64,000 bases of DNA from Phalacrocorax aristotelis (taxonomy: Eukaryota; Chordata; Aves; Suliformes; Phalacrocoracidae), in the NCBI RefSeq assembly GCF_949628215.1, contig NC_134286.1, forward strand, positions 1-64,000. Reading direction: 5' to 3'. Of this stretch, positions 1 to 11,140 are shown piece by piece. Position 1 is the stretch's first letter; each line of letters starts with the position of its first letter. The position numbers were made by a program, and so were the translations under genes. A model generated the notes under the pieces. That model searched no databases. It was not told where the DNA came from and saw only the letters and a program-made list of their open reading frames with translations.

Positions 1-11
1 GGCCCATCTGG

Positions 12-172
12 GAGACAGGGCCAAAGACAGGCACATCTACACTGAGGTGAGGAAGAGGCTTATGGCCCCAGGCTGAGCTTAAATAGAACCAGTGGCAGGT
101 GTGGGGAGCCTCAGGTGAGGCTGCTCAAGGCATTACAGCCCTGCAGAGCCCCCAGGACCTGACAGCCCAGTC
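12..172. repeat. Dispersed repeat, copy A (family not recognised)
   Basis: This stretch is clearly homologous, with small differences, to 24563-24720. Both carry AGCTTAAAT, then TGTGGGGAGCC, AGGTGAGGCTGCTCA, and TTACAGCCCTGCAGAGCCCC in the same order and spacing. The copies lie 24.5 kb apart in direct orientation. The element may start before the window. The CTTAAAT followed by G-rich sequence could be a solo-LTR promoter remnant, but I see no TG...CA ends, so the family is left open. Confidence 0.7.
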
Positions 173-320
173 CTCCTGCCCTCTCCTGTTCCCCCCCTCA
201 CTCTTTTCCTCTTTTCCCCAGCCCGTGTGCCTGTGCTGGCTCCCCAGGCATGGTGTGGGTGGCTGCCACATCCCCCTGCCTAACCATTGGTGGTGGTGAA
301 AGAAAAAGCCTCCCTCCCCC

Positions 321-1267
321 AAAAATGGGAGGCAGGAATAAGTTGGAGTTCAAAAAAGATTTAAGACAGAAAAAAGTAGGAGGCCAAGCAAAAACGGGGG
401 CGTTGAAAAAAAGAGTGGCTGCCAACAAAAAAAGTGGCAGCCAGAAAAATTGGAAGCCAAGGAAATTGTAAAGGGAAATGGAAGCCAAAAAGGGGTGGCA
501 GGCTAAAAAGGAGTAAAAGGTCAGAAAGCAAGTAGAGGCCAGGAAAAAGTGGAGGCCAAAAAGGGGTGGGATGCTGTTGGTCAAGTAGAGGATAGAAAAA
601 AACAGAGACAGAAAAAAATGGAGGACAAAAAGGGGTTGGAGGTGGAAAAGTGGTGGGAGGACAGTGGGCAAGTAGAGGCCAGGAAAAATTGGAGGCCAAA
701 AAGGGGCAGGAGGCCAAAAAGGAGTGGGAGGCTGGTGGGCAGAAGAGGACAGACAAAAATGGAGGCAGAAAAAAAATGGAGGACAAAAAGGATGGGAGGC
801 AGAAAAGGGGTGGGAGGCCAAAAAGGAGAGGTAGAGCAGAGTGCAAATAGAGACCAGTAAAATGTGGAGGCCAAAAAGGGGTGGGAGGCTAAAAAGGGGT
901 GGGAGGCTAAAAAGGAGTGGGATGCCAGAGAGCAAGTAGAAGACACAAAAAAAGTGGAGGTTGAAAAGGGTTGGGAGGCCAGAAAAACTGTAGTGTGAAG
1001 TGTAGTCTGAGGATGAAAGAGTCTGATGAAGAGTGGAGGCCACAGAAGAAGCTGAAGAGAGGCTGAAAAGGTGTGGGTGTCTTAAAAAAAAGTGGAGACC
1101 ATTAAAAAGAGCAGAGGCTATTATAAATTTGGGGCCAAAAAGGAGTAGAGGCCAAGGGGAAGTTGGGGTGGGGAAAAAGTGAAGGGCAAAGAGTGGGATG
1201 CTGAATAAATAGAGGAGCCCCAAACAAATGTGGAGGTTGACAGGCTGTGGGAGGCTGAAGGGTGGGA
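321..1267. repeat. Degenerate purine-rich minisatellite
   Basis: About 950 bp is built from variants of a roughly 18-22-bp unit, such as GTGGAGGCCAAAAAGGGG and GTGGGAGGCTAAAAAGG. The + strand is almost entirely purine, with very few C or T runs. Units are diverged and irregular in length, so the array is old. The strand asymmetry produces spuriously long minus-strand open frames rich in Pro, Phe, Leu and Ser; these are repeat artefacts. Confidence 0.85.
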
Positions 1268-1373
1268 GTTCGTTCTTGGTGGGGCTGGGCTCCCTCCTTG
1301 CTCTGCCCTGCCTGCCCGGCCCAGCCCGGCCGTGGCCCACCGCGCCGTGTCATGGAGCCGGGCGTGCACTAGA

Positions 1374-1480
1374 GGACAGTCGAGCTCCACGCAAGCGGCT
1401 CCATGCAGAAGCCCCGCAGACACTGCCCTGCCTGCCAGCACCTTGCCCCCGGGCACCCTGCCTCTGCGCCTGAGAGCACT
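1374..1480. repeat. Local duplicated segment, copy 1
   Basis: A ~107-bp block, starting GGACAGTCGAGCTCCACGC and ending CTCTGCGCCTG, is nearly identical to 2592-2698. The two lie 1218 bp apart in direct orientation with only a few substitutions, so the duplication is much younger than the arrays around it. Each copy is followed immediately by the same C-rich minisatellite, so the duplicated unit is segment plus array. Confidence 0.85.
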
Positions 1481-1805
1481 CTGCAGCCCCCGAACACCCT
1501 GCCTGTGAGCACCCCACAGCCCTGAGCATCCCTGCAGCCCTGAGCATCCCTGCCGGCCTCGAGAATCCCTGCAGCCCCAGGCATCCCCACTGCCCCAAGA
1601 ATCCCCACAGCCCTGAGCATCCCCGCAGCCCCGAGCATCCCTGCCAGCCCCGAGCATCCCCGCAGCTGCGAGCATCCCTGCCAGCCCCGAGCATCCCTGC
1701 CAGCCCCGAGCATCCCCACGGCCCCATGAATCCCTGCCAGCCCTAAGCACTCTTCCAGCCCCGAGCAGCCCAGAGAACCCCTGCAGCCCCAAGCATCTCA
1801 CTGCC
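1481..1805. repeat. C-rich minisatellite, array 1
   Basis: Tandem copies of an approximately 15-18-bp unit of the form GAGCATCCCTGCAGCCCC, with variants CCCACAGCC and CTGCCAGCC. The same unit makes up the array at 2690-3215. Minus-strand frames through it give monotonous Gly/Cys/Ala/Arg peptides that should not be read as genes. Confidence 0.9.
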
Positions 1806-2591
1806 CTGGGCACAGACCAGCCTCCTGCTGGCCTTGCAGGCCTCCCAGACCTGGAGGCTGATGGGCCTGGAGCTACTCACTAAAACCCTGCCAAGCAAGC
1901 CATGGCAAAGGTGAAATCGTGGGATATTCGGTACTTCTGCTTGTGTGTGGAGTCTGGAGATCCTTGTGCAACTTATTTGAACCCAGAATCGGGAGCGTTA
2001 CTTTGGGTGAAGCAGCTGTGAAGGTTCCTGCTCACGGCTCTGCCCCAGAGCTGATGGGGTTGCATGGCAAATATGGGAAATGTTTCCTTTCTCCTCAGTT
2101 TCAGGTCAGACGGGGTGGGGACCTCTGTGGGCTGGGGAGCTGCCGCTGGCCCTGCTGCCAGTAGCTGCTGCTTGCATTAAAATTAAGGAAGAAGAAAAGA
2201 ATATGGGAAATCCCAGCCTTGATGGTGTGGTGGGCATGCAGCCCGCACCGGGGGTCCCCCCAGCCAGGCCCTGCTGTACCGCAGCCTGTCCCCACAGAGA
2301 CAGCTCACTGCTCGCCCCAGGAGCTGGCTCTGCTGCCCAGACCCTGGCTAGAGCTGGAAAGTGTCTGCTGATGTTTAAACTCCACTTCACCCCGTCCTCC
2401 ACATGGACACAGACAGCTGTGTCCTCCTGTGCCACCATCAGCCCGTTCTCTTCCCGCACACCCGCCATGTCCTCCTGCCTCTGCTGCTCTTGTCCCCAGG
2501 CTGTGCAGGGGACAGGTCACCTTGCCCCGCTCACACTGCCCTGCTGGGCACCTCCTTCCAGGGGGGTCTGCTCATCTGCTCTTTCCTGCAA
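1806..2591. other. Unique spacer between the two repeat modules
   Basis: About 790 bp of unique sequence separates the two duplicated modules. There is a short AT-richer island near 2165-2210. I see no exon with recognisable protein similarity and no transposon. Confidence 0.5.
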
Positions 2592-2698
2592 GGACAGTCG
2601 AGCTCCACGCAAGCGGCTCCATGCAGAAGCCCTGCAGACAATGCCCTGCCTGCCAGCACCCTGCCCCCAGGCACCCTGCCTCTGCGCCTGTGAGCACC
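2592..2698. repeat. Local duplicated segment, copy 2
   Basis: Second copy of the segment at 1374-1480, in the same orientation and again followed directly by the C-rich array. The high identity suggests a recent tandem duplication or gene conversion between the modules. Confidence 0.85.
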
Positions 2699-3215
2699 CC
2701 ACAGCCCCAAGCACCCCCGCCAGCCCCGAGCATCCCCACAGCCCCGAGCATCCCTGCCAGCCCTGAGCATCCCCACAGCCCCGAGCACCCCTGCCAGACC
2801 CAAGCATCCCCACAGCCCCAAGCATCCACGCCAGACCTGAGCATCCCTGCAGCCCTGAGCATCCCCACTACCCCTAGCATCCCCAAATGTCCCTGCCAGC
2901 CCCGAGCATCCCTGCAGCCCCGAGCATCCCTGCAGCCCCGAGCATCCATGCGAGCCCTGAGCATCCCCACAGCCCCAAGCATCCACGCCAGACCTGAGCA
3001 TCCCCACAGCCCTGAGCATCCCTGCCAGACCCGAGCATCCCTGCACCCCCGAGCATCCCCACAGCCCTGGGCATCCCCACAGCCCCGAGCATCCCTGCAG
3101 CCCTGAGCATCCCCACTACCCCTAGCATCCCCGCAGCCCCAAATGTCCCTGCCAGCCCAGAGCATCCCCACAGCCCCGAGCATCCCTGCAGCCCTGAGCA
3201 TCCCCACCAGCCCCT
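2690..3215. repeat. C-rich minisatellite, array 2
   Basis: About 525 bp of the 15-18-bp unit also seen at 1481-1805 (GAGCATCCC plus CACAGCCCC or TGCCAGCCC). It shows higher-order structure: the block with CACTACCCCTAGCATCCCC occurs twice, near 2867 and 3113, about 246 bp apart. It ends where unique sequence resumes at the TTGCAGCTCTTTCTGCAAGG stretch. Confidence 0.9.
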
Positions 3216-4660
3216 TGCAGCTCTTTCTGCAAGGAGAGAAAGAGGCTGGCCCCACTGGACAGGCGCCTTTTTGGGATGGCTCCTCAGGGCTGAGACATGC
3301 CTTCCCACGCAGCCTGTCCCCTCACTGGGGCAGGCAGCACTGCCTCAGCGCCTGACCCATCACACAGTGTGGGAGGCTGGGTGTCCCCAGCCCACGCTGC
3401 CACCCACACTGGGGGCTCAGGACACCTGAGGGGTCTGGCCCCAGGCCACTCTGGCTGCTGCCCTGCCCACAGGCATGGGGCCACGGGCGTGCGTCTGCCC
3501 TGGCAGCGTGTCCTCACCAGCTCAGTGTGGGGACCACCGCGGGGTGGGGGGGCTGGGGTGCACGGCAACTGCTTGGGGTAAGTGGAGCAGCTGTGTTTAG
3601 TTTCCAACTGCTGGTGGGAAAAACAGGAGTTTTTTAATTTTTTTTAAATTTAGCTTTATGTTTTTGAGGCTTTGTGTGTCCTTCACCAGCCAGAAACCAT
3701 CATGTAAACATCCTGCTGTTTGGTAGGAGAGAGCACAGTGATGGTGGTGTCCTGCCTCTTGCCCTGCAGGGCTGCGCCTCATGCACCCACACACGCTCCC
3801 TCTCACACCCACCACCAAAGGGCTGGGTGGCACAGGAGGGTGCTGACACCCCCCCAGCTCAGTGTGGACTCCGTGGCAGTGGGGCCAGGCTGGTGAAGGG
3901 TGTGCAGGTGACCCCACGGGTCCCAGGGAAAGCACAAGACACCAGGGCAGCAGCCTGCTACCCATGCCAGCCTGGAGCACAGCATCCGACAGCAAAAAGA
4001 GGCTTGTGCTCTGCTTGCAGGCTGGCTGGAGGGAGAGGAGATGGTGTCCGGGCATTTTTGGGCAGTACCTCTCTGGGGGAAGAGAGAGGGGGATGCCTCA
4101 GGAGCAGCAGGTTGGGATGCCCCAGGGAAAGCCATCGACCCGTGTATCAGGATATCAGCCTGCTGTATCCCATGGGCAGCGGAGAGCTGTGGGAGGCAGA
4201 GCACAGCAGGAGGCTCAGAGACGAGAGCAGCACCTGGACTTGGGACTGCAGTGTGACTGTGGAGTTTGCTCCAAGCATCCCGCAAGGCTTTCCTTTCCTG
4301 TACTCCAAGCAGGGGCACCGGCACCCTCATGGTGGCGTCTGTGGCTGCATTAACCATCAGGGTGTCCCCCGCAGTATCCATGAGCCCTGTAATTTGAATC
4401 CCCATGAGCAGAGACTCCTGCTTAAGCAGTTTCCCCCAGTCCCTACACAGGAGAGGGGTCTTGAGTCCTTCAGGGTCTGAGGGAGAGTTTAGAGGCCATC
4501 AGGAACCCCTCCTTAAGCCTTGTTGCACAGCTCTGCCTCCCTCCAACCATCGGGAGCACCTTGGGTGCAAGGCTCCCGGCACCCCGCTCACCTCCCCTCC
4601 ACAGCGGAGCCCGGGCAGCGGCCCTGCGTCACCACCCATGTGCCCAGTGCCTGTCGCTGC
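3216..4660. other. Intergenic DNA without recognisable genes
   Basis: GC-rich unique sequence with a short T/A-rich patch at 3630-3670. Open frames here are short, overlap on both strands and have no recognisable domains. I see no RNA gene, transposon or clear regulatory cluster. Confidence 0.5.
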
Positions 4661-4716
4661 CGGGGCGGGGGACATGGGGGATGTGGGGGACATGGGGGAT
4701 GCGGGGGACACGGGGC
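4661..4716 (+). repeat. Short G-rich 9-bp tandem repeat
   Basis: About six copies of a 9-bp unit, GGGGGACAT with ATG and ACA variants. Runs of five Gs every 9 bp could form a G-quadruplex on the + strand. Confidence 0.8.
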
Positions 4717-4854
4717 AGGCAGCTGCAGCGCTGGTGGCAGATGGCTCTGGAAGAATGCAGTCAATTGCTTCATAAAGATTTCTGAACCCTTGTGCTGGGC
4801 CGGTGCAGGGGGCAAAGGGAAGGCCCTTAGCACACACCGCCGCCTCTGCCAAGG

Positions 4855-5065
4855 CTTAATCAGCAGGTTTGTTCCGAGTTGTGGCCAGCCTGATTAATCC
4901 AGGCTGTCTCTGCTGGGATGCTGATTTCAGAGCCTGCCGCTGAGAGCAAATTTCTGGCTATTATGCACAGAAAATTGTTCAGGTTCTGGCTGAATTATTG
5001 GTGTCCAGGGAAACAGAGCAATACCTCAGTGGGACTGATGCTAATGGCTTGCGGTGATGCCGATG
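4855..5065. promoter_or_regulatory. Candidate conserved non-coding element
   Basis: An AT-richer island in GC-rich flanks, with homeodomain-like TGATTAATCC at about 4891 and ATTATTGG near 4995. No protein similarity is visible. The call rests on composition and motif content only. Confidence 0.3.
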
Positions 5066-5689
5066 CCCCTTCGTGGGTGTCAGGAGGGCTCGGGGGGCCT
5101 GGGAAAAACCCCACGGCTGGGAGGCACATCGGTCCTGCGCTGCGCTGGCTGGGAGAGATGGGACCCACCGCTGGCCCAGATGTCATCATCTCCAGCGAGG
5201 AGGAGAGGAAGCATCTGACTTTGAAGGAGACATTAACCTCCCAACCCCAGCACTCGGGCCAACTGTTGACTCATTTAACATCATCCCCTTCTTGGCCAAG
5301 GATACTTGGAAGAGTGCGGTCAGGCAATGCTGGAGCCCAGCTGCCTTTGCAGTGCGGAGAGGGGCAGGGGCTGTGCGTGCTGCCCCAGGGCTGGGCAAGG
5401 ACAGGCCTTTGCTGAAATCAGTGTCTGCTGCCGCCGAGCCTGCGCCCCGAGAGCAATGCTCTCCAGAGTATTCACAGGAATGTTAGCACTGGGGGTGACA
5501 CTGCAGCCATGATAGCAAGGCATCCTTGGTTTGGGCAGACGGCACGTGGCAGCATCCTCAGCAGCACCCGGGGAGAAGCTGGGGGCCAGGACGAGGGCAG
5601 TGGGGTTGTCCAGCTGCCGGTGGGGCCAGGAGCGCAGCCCCAGTGCCCGGGCGAGGCTTGGCGACGGCGGCGGCTTTGCTTTGTTTACT

Positions 5690-6005
5690 CTGCAACTTTG
5701 GCTATGGCTGGAGTTTGTTAAGGGGTCAGGCTGATTGGGTTGTTTTCCTGTACTTTACAATTTCCTATGTGGTACTTTAATAGACGTTAGGGCGCCTACA
5801 GCTACAGAGAGGCACTTTATTTTATTTTAGAAATGGAAGTAAATAAAGAAATAAATGCACCCAGGCATTGCCTCCCCCTCCCCAGCCGCCTCGCTCACCC
5901 GCTATCTATCCACAGTCCCTCACCGGCTTCCTCTGGCTTGGGGGAATCTCATTTAAACCAACCACAATATATTTTTAACAAGGACTGTTAATTAGCCCCG
6001 GCCCC
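5690..6005. promoter_or_regulatory. Candidate conserved non-coding element
   Basis: A ~300-bp AT-rich stretch with TTTATTTTATTTTAG, AAATAAAGAAATAAATGC, a RUNX-like AACCACA near 5960, and TTAATTAG near 5989. It stands out from GC-rich flanks and has no coding potential. The enhancer role is inferred. Confidence 0.3.
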
Positions 6006-9000
6006 AGCCCGCTGTGCATGGCTTCCTCGAAGGCGAGCCGGGGCTCTTTGGAGCAGCATGGAGTCTCAGCGGTGGCTCTTTCCTTGGTGCAAACACCAAG
6101 ATCCAGATAAGCACCAAGCAACCAGCTTTAAGTTCGTCCCTAGAGGAGGCTCCTCTAGGAAGGGTTTTGCTGGGATCAGGCAGAGGAGCCCGAGAGCAAT
6201 GGGGAGGACCCAGGCATGATGCTGGTGCACCCTCAGGGCGTGCAGTGCATGTTTAATTCTGGATGGCTGTGACCTGGAGGGTCAGCCCTCCATCTTGCTG
6301 CCTGCTGCTCTCCCCCAAGACAAAGCTGTCGCTGGGTCCTGAGCTCCAGCACCACCTCTGAGCCGGGCAGAGCTGATGCTGCTGTGATGGATGGACTTGC
6401 CAAGCCAAACGAAAACCATCGTCGCTCCGGTCACACTGGTGCAAACCGCGGCGATAAGCAGGAGGGAGATGGATCCCGGGGAGCTGCACACCCCACGTCA
6501 CATCACCCACTGCCACCGCTCGGCTCTGCTGCTTCCCCCGCTGAGGATGAGGCAGGGCTCAGGGCACAGGGCTGCTGTGTGCCCAGGGTGGCCAGAGGGC
6601 AGGTCCCCCATTGCCGCTGGGGTGATGTGCCTCCCACGGCACAGCGGGTGCCCATGTGGTTGGGGGCACCACCGCACCCACTGGCATTCTGCTCGGGGGC
6701 AGGGGCAGCTGCCGACCCAGGGACCGGCCACTGGCACTCATTTTTGTGCAAACAGTGGGGCTGGTGTGTCGATAAGGTGCCAGCGGTGCCTTTCCCTGGG
6801 CCTTTCCCTGCTCTCCCAAGCCCTGAGGGCAAACATTCCTGGCATATTTGTCATGTTCGACTCAATACAGCATCCTTCACAGAAGAAAAAAATCAAATAA
6901 AAGAAAATCCGGTTCTTCCACTGCTCCCTTTAGTGTTCTTTTACATATAAGCTTTTTAATTCCAGCTCTGAATAACACTCTTTATGGAGAGGCCTGAAAA
7001 GCTGCAGCCTTCACCCAGCCAGTGCAGGGTGAGCGCAGCCGGCGGCGGGGCTGCCGGGGTCGCAGGGGGAGCCCCGGCGGTCGCCCCCACTCCTGGCACC
7101 CCCAGGGACCCTGCTCCCATCCATCCAGCCCTGCGGTGCGGGCAGGAGGGAGCTGGGGGTGCGACGGGGCTGCTGCCGGGCCGCGGTGGGCAGGTGCCCT
7201 GGGGCTTGCGGGTGGCAGTGACATGGGAAGGGTGGCCTTAAACTAGACCTGGGGAGCAGGGGCTGATAAATAAAGGGGTTTCACGGATGCATTTTTATTG
7301 AGGTAAGCCGAAAGGCACCTGGATCCCCAGGCTGCCCTGTCACCCCGGGTGCCCTGGGTGCTGCGGTGGGCTGGGGTGGTGGCACTAGACCTGTCACCCT
7401 GTGGTCAGCCGCTCGTGGGTGCTGTGTGGTGGTCTCCAGCACAGCTGATTTCCTTTTCACCTTACCCCCTTGCCTTTTCACTTTTCCATCCCCCTCCTCT
7501 CTCCCCACCTCGCCTTCTGCCCTTGTTTTTTGCCCTAAAAACACCATCCCACACATTTACAAACGTTGGCTGTCGAGGCTGGGGCTTTGGCAGCAGGTGA
7601 GCTTCCACGGCTCGGGGTGTCAGACAGCGGTATCTCAAGTCCTGTAATAAATCGCCCTTTCTGGCCGCCCGCTCCCTGGCAGCCCGTACACAGAGCCCAC
7701 CAGCCCTGCCCTGCTGTGCGGACACTCCCCGGTGCTGCCCGTGCCGCGGCTTGCCGGGAGCCGAGGCTGCCTGCTCCCTTTCAAAGGACACCTGGGTACG
7801 GGGGCGAGCAGCACCCAGCTTCAGAGAGCTCTCCGAGCTTGGGAAAAAGCCTCCGAGGCTCTTCCCCAGCTGTTTGCCTCCCCGAGACTCGTGGATTAGA
7901 CCATGCCGCTGGCATGCTGCCTCCCTGCCGTGCTCGACACCACCTCTGCAGCGGACACGCACAAGCCTGGGCACTGCCGGGAGCTGCCTGGGGGGACAGG
8001 CTGGGCTGGGGACTGCGGCACATGGGATGGGCCCTGGCGTGGCTGCCCCCCATGCATGGGGGTCTGTGAGAGGGCGACGGGGGCCAGGCAGGTGAGGGGG
8101 GTGGCGGGGGCAGCCGGGAAGGGGCACAGGCAGAGGCCCTGCTCCCCGCATACAGCTGGCTGCGATGTGCTGCCGGGCCCCGGTGATGTTCACTTCTTTC
8201 CCACTCCCTCCCGCTCGCCCCCCCGAGGAAAGTGATGTTTTTGGAGAAGAATGAAAGGAAAGCTGGGGAAAGCTTGCTGTGCTAATTCTGTCAGGCAGCC
8301 AAGAAATATGAAGCGCCCCTTTGTTTTTTTGAGCAATTATCCTCCACGATTTGGCTTTTTGTATCTCCGTGCATGTAAAACTAGTCATTATATCCTCCCT
8401 TATCTGCAGGGAGCGTGCTGCCTCCTCTCTGCGCCGCCCTGCGCTCCCACCCCTCTTGTCTCACCTCCTTCCCGGGCAGCACCGGCTGCATCACACTGGG
8501 CGTCCCAGCCCAGCTCCCCCTGCCCTTGCTGCACAGCGAGTCAGAAAGATGCAGAGCATCCCTAAAATTGGTCCTGAGTGCAGGCGTTTGCTCACAGCAG
8601 TTTCTAACCTGAGCGTTGCGGCTGTTTCCCCATAGCCATCGCTGCAGCGCCGCCAGCAGCTCCCTGGGAGGGGTCCCCCTCACCCCAGCTCTAGCCCAGA
8701 CTGACCCATCAGGTAACTTAGAGCAGCCTCTGGGCTGTTCCGCCCTGTGCCAGCTGCCCGTAGCTCCGTCAGCCTGTCCCCAAAATGCCCGCTGCCCTGC
8801 TCAACCCAGCTGCAGAGCAACCAAAGGCACCCCAAAAGCTGCTCTGCAGGCGAGGAGGTTGCAGGGGGCTCTGCCACTGCCAGCTCCTGCGCAGCATGGA
8901 CCCCAGGGAGCGGGGCCACCCACCCTGTCCTTGGCCTGGGCCTGCCCCAGCCGCCCTCTGCTCTTGCTGCTCTGAAGGGAATTTACTCCACCCTGGGTTT

Positions 9001-9253
9001 TATGACTGTTTAAACACATGAAGCTGCCACACGTTCCACCTGCCTGAGCCCAAAGCCATGCAGAGGAAAGGCAGCTGCACCCTGGCCATGCCCCTGGTCC
9101 TGCACACCCCCTGCGCCCCATTTCCCGCAGCCTGGCCCCTGCAGGCTCTGCAAGGTCGTGCAACGCCAGCTCTTGGCAGCAGCAGGAGTGGCTGGTGTCC
9201 TGGTCCTGCTTTGCAATTTTGCTTCCCGAGGCAAAATTTCCCTGCAGCCGATT
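6006..9253. other. Intergenic DNA with two AT-rich islands
   Basis: Mostly GC-rich unique sequence. An AT-rich island at about 6835-6985 and a stronger one at 8225-8412 (listed separately) stand out. The 308-codon minus-strand frame at 7462-8388 is Arg/Gly/Pro-rich, has no recognisable domain and shares its span with open frames on the other strand, so I do not call it a gene. Confidence 0.4.
8225..8412. promoter_or_regulatory. Candidate enhancer with SOX and GATA motifs
   Basis: An AT-rich 190-bp island between GC-rich flanks. It carries a SOX-like CCTTTGTT at 8318-8325, a homeodomain-like GCAATTAT at 8333-8340 and an inverted GATA site TTATCT at 8400-8405. The dense motif packing in short unique sequence resembles vertebrate CNEs. 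Conservation was not tested. Confidence 0.4.
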
Positions 9254-9290
9254 CTGTGTGTGTGTGTGTGCGTGTGCATGTGCGTGCGTC
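9254..9290. repeat. (TG)n microsatellite
   Basis: An interrupted TG/CG dinucleotide tract, with about nine uninterrupted TG units followed by CG and CA interruptions. Confidence 0.9.
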
Positions 9291-10984
9291 CCCCTGCCCC
9301 TAGCAGAGGAGATGGGGACGGGGCTGGCAAAGGCTCCGCAATGGCCCGAGAGCGTCCCTCTGCTTCAGCTGCCCCCGCACTTGGCTCTCCATCACAGAGG
9401 CTCCTTCCGCAGCACCTTTCTGAGCCAAGGGCTCCCTGAGACCCCTCTTATCTCTTTGCAGGTCTGGCAGATTTTACGAGGGGCTTTTCTTTAAGACGCA
9501 GAGCAAATCTGTTGCTTATGCAGAGGCTGGTGCGTGGCAGGTACCGCCTGTGCTGCAGGAACCAGCCCTGGCTGCTGGCACAGGTCTGGGGTCCTCTCCA
9601 CAACGCTACCAGTGTAAAATGTGATGTTAGAAGTAGCTGCCAGATAAAAACATGCCTGGGTTTGCTGGCCGAAGGATCCGAGCAATGTTCCTGCATTTGG
9701 CAGCCCTCATATCCATCCTTGTCCCACAGAAGGGGCTCAAGACCGCCACGTGCACAGAGACCTCAGCAGCAAGCAAGCTGGAGTGCTCTGTGCGTCCCTG
9801 TGCAGAGGTCAGCTGTGGGGTTTCGGCCAGGGAAGCCACAGCAGGATAAACAAGGCTGCACTCCTTGGGCCGCCTGCACGCCCAGCTCTGGAGAGCATCG
9901 CAGAGCCCCCCTCCCCGCGTCCCTCCTGCAGCTGCAGCTGCCTCCGGTTTGCAGAGGGTCCGGGTGGGCCGGTAAACACTGCTGGCGGTCCGTAAACAGG
10001 CTTGGGCTAAACAGGACATGAGCGATTGCATCCGTTCTTGGGCTGCGCCAGGGCCGGCACTGCCGGTGCAGAGACACGGCGCTTCCCGGGGGGACGGGGG
10101 AACCAGGCTGGGTGCCAGCAGCGGTGCTGGGGGGTGCTGAGCCCCTGCCAGGCCGCAGGGCAGAGCGTCTGGCCATGTCATCCTGCTCCTGCAGTCTGGC
10201 ACCCTCCGCGTCCCCCCCAAACAGGAGGGCGTGCAGATGCTCCGTGTTCGCTGCGTATGCAGCCAGGATGGTTTGCTTCCTTCTTCTCACAAAGAAAGGC
10301 TGGAAAGCAGCAGCCGCAAAAGCTGCTGGTGAAAAGCAAGGAGCCTGTGGCTTAAATTTGATTTTGATATCTGGCTTTGTACATGCTTGGAGCTGGTGAT
10401 CCTCAGCGAGTGCCAACGGGAACTGCTGCACTTCTGGGAGAATTGAGTGGCAGTTTTTGTCCCAAAGACAACAAACAATTGGCTTAATGCTGAGGGAGAA
10501 GCCCTGTAACTTGCCCTCAGGCTACCTGGAGGAAGCAGTGAAACCCACTTGAAATTGTGATGGCTGGGAAGAGCCGAAGCCCCTGCCCAAGACAATGTCG
10601 CGCTCATGCAAAGTCTGGACAAAAACCAGCCTGCTTGTTTAATGAGCTTCCCGCAGGATGAGGACATGAGCAGGGCTTGGGTTTCCAAGCCGTGGAGGGG
10701 GGGACAGCAGCGCCGGTGGGTGCAGGGGGGCTCCGGGTGCTGCTGGGGCAGGGCTGGCCTCAGCTAGCAGGCAGGGCTGTGCCCTGCCCACCCCACATCT
10801 GCACAAGGCAACCTATTTTCTTATCAGAAATGACCTGGCAAAGCCCCAAGCGCCAGCAAACTGCTTCAGCTCAAATAAACAAGCTGACAGCTCTATGAGA
10901 CGGGGGTCTCCTGGCAGAGGGCGGCGGGAGAACAAGCCAGCCGCTCGGGTTTTGGCCGCTCCTCGGGAACATCTTTGCCTGAAG
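9291..10984. other. Intergenic DNA, one candidate regulatory island
   Basis: Unique sequence with no recognisable gene. At about 10330-10500 an AT-richer island contains a SOX-like AACAATTGG at 10474-10482 next to GGCTTAATG. Nothing else stands out. Confidence 0.4.
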
Positions 10985-11140
10985 GTTTTAATGGCAAACC
11001 CAAATGTGTGTGACTAGGTGTAAGCCAAGGAGCCTGTGCCAGGTCTTGCTACCTACTTAATACCTGGGGCCCATTCAATTATGACAACTCCCTCCTGGGT
11101 AATGAATATTTTTAGCACTCTGCTATAGTGATTTTAGTGC
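10985..11140. promoter_or_regulatory. Candidate conserved non-coding element
   Basis: A 150-bp AT-rich unique island with CAATTATGAC, TAATGAATATTTTTAGC and a TGATTTTAG stretch. It has no coding potential and sits in GC-rich flanks. Composition is the only evidence. Confidence 0.35.

Noticed and set aside
198..1340. 380-codon minus-strand open frame
   Set aside because: It runs through the purine-rich minisatellite; the Phe/Leu/Pro/Ser peptide simply translates the repeat unit.
1481..3215. Possible CRISPR-like array
   Set aside because: Units are contiguous without unique spacers, irregular in length, and the DNA is vertebrate.
2517..3308. Several overlapping minus-strand frames of 100-230 codons
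   Set aside because: All translate the C-rich minisatellite in different frames, giving repetitive Gly/Cys/Ala peptides.
1..6000. 3' end of an upstream neighbour such as STARD8
   Set aside because: Mammalian gene order places STARD8 upstream of EFNB1, but I found no exon resembling a START or RhoGAP domain here.
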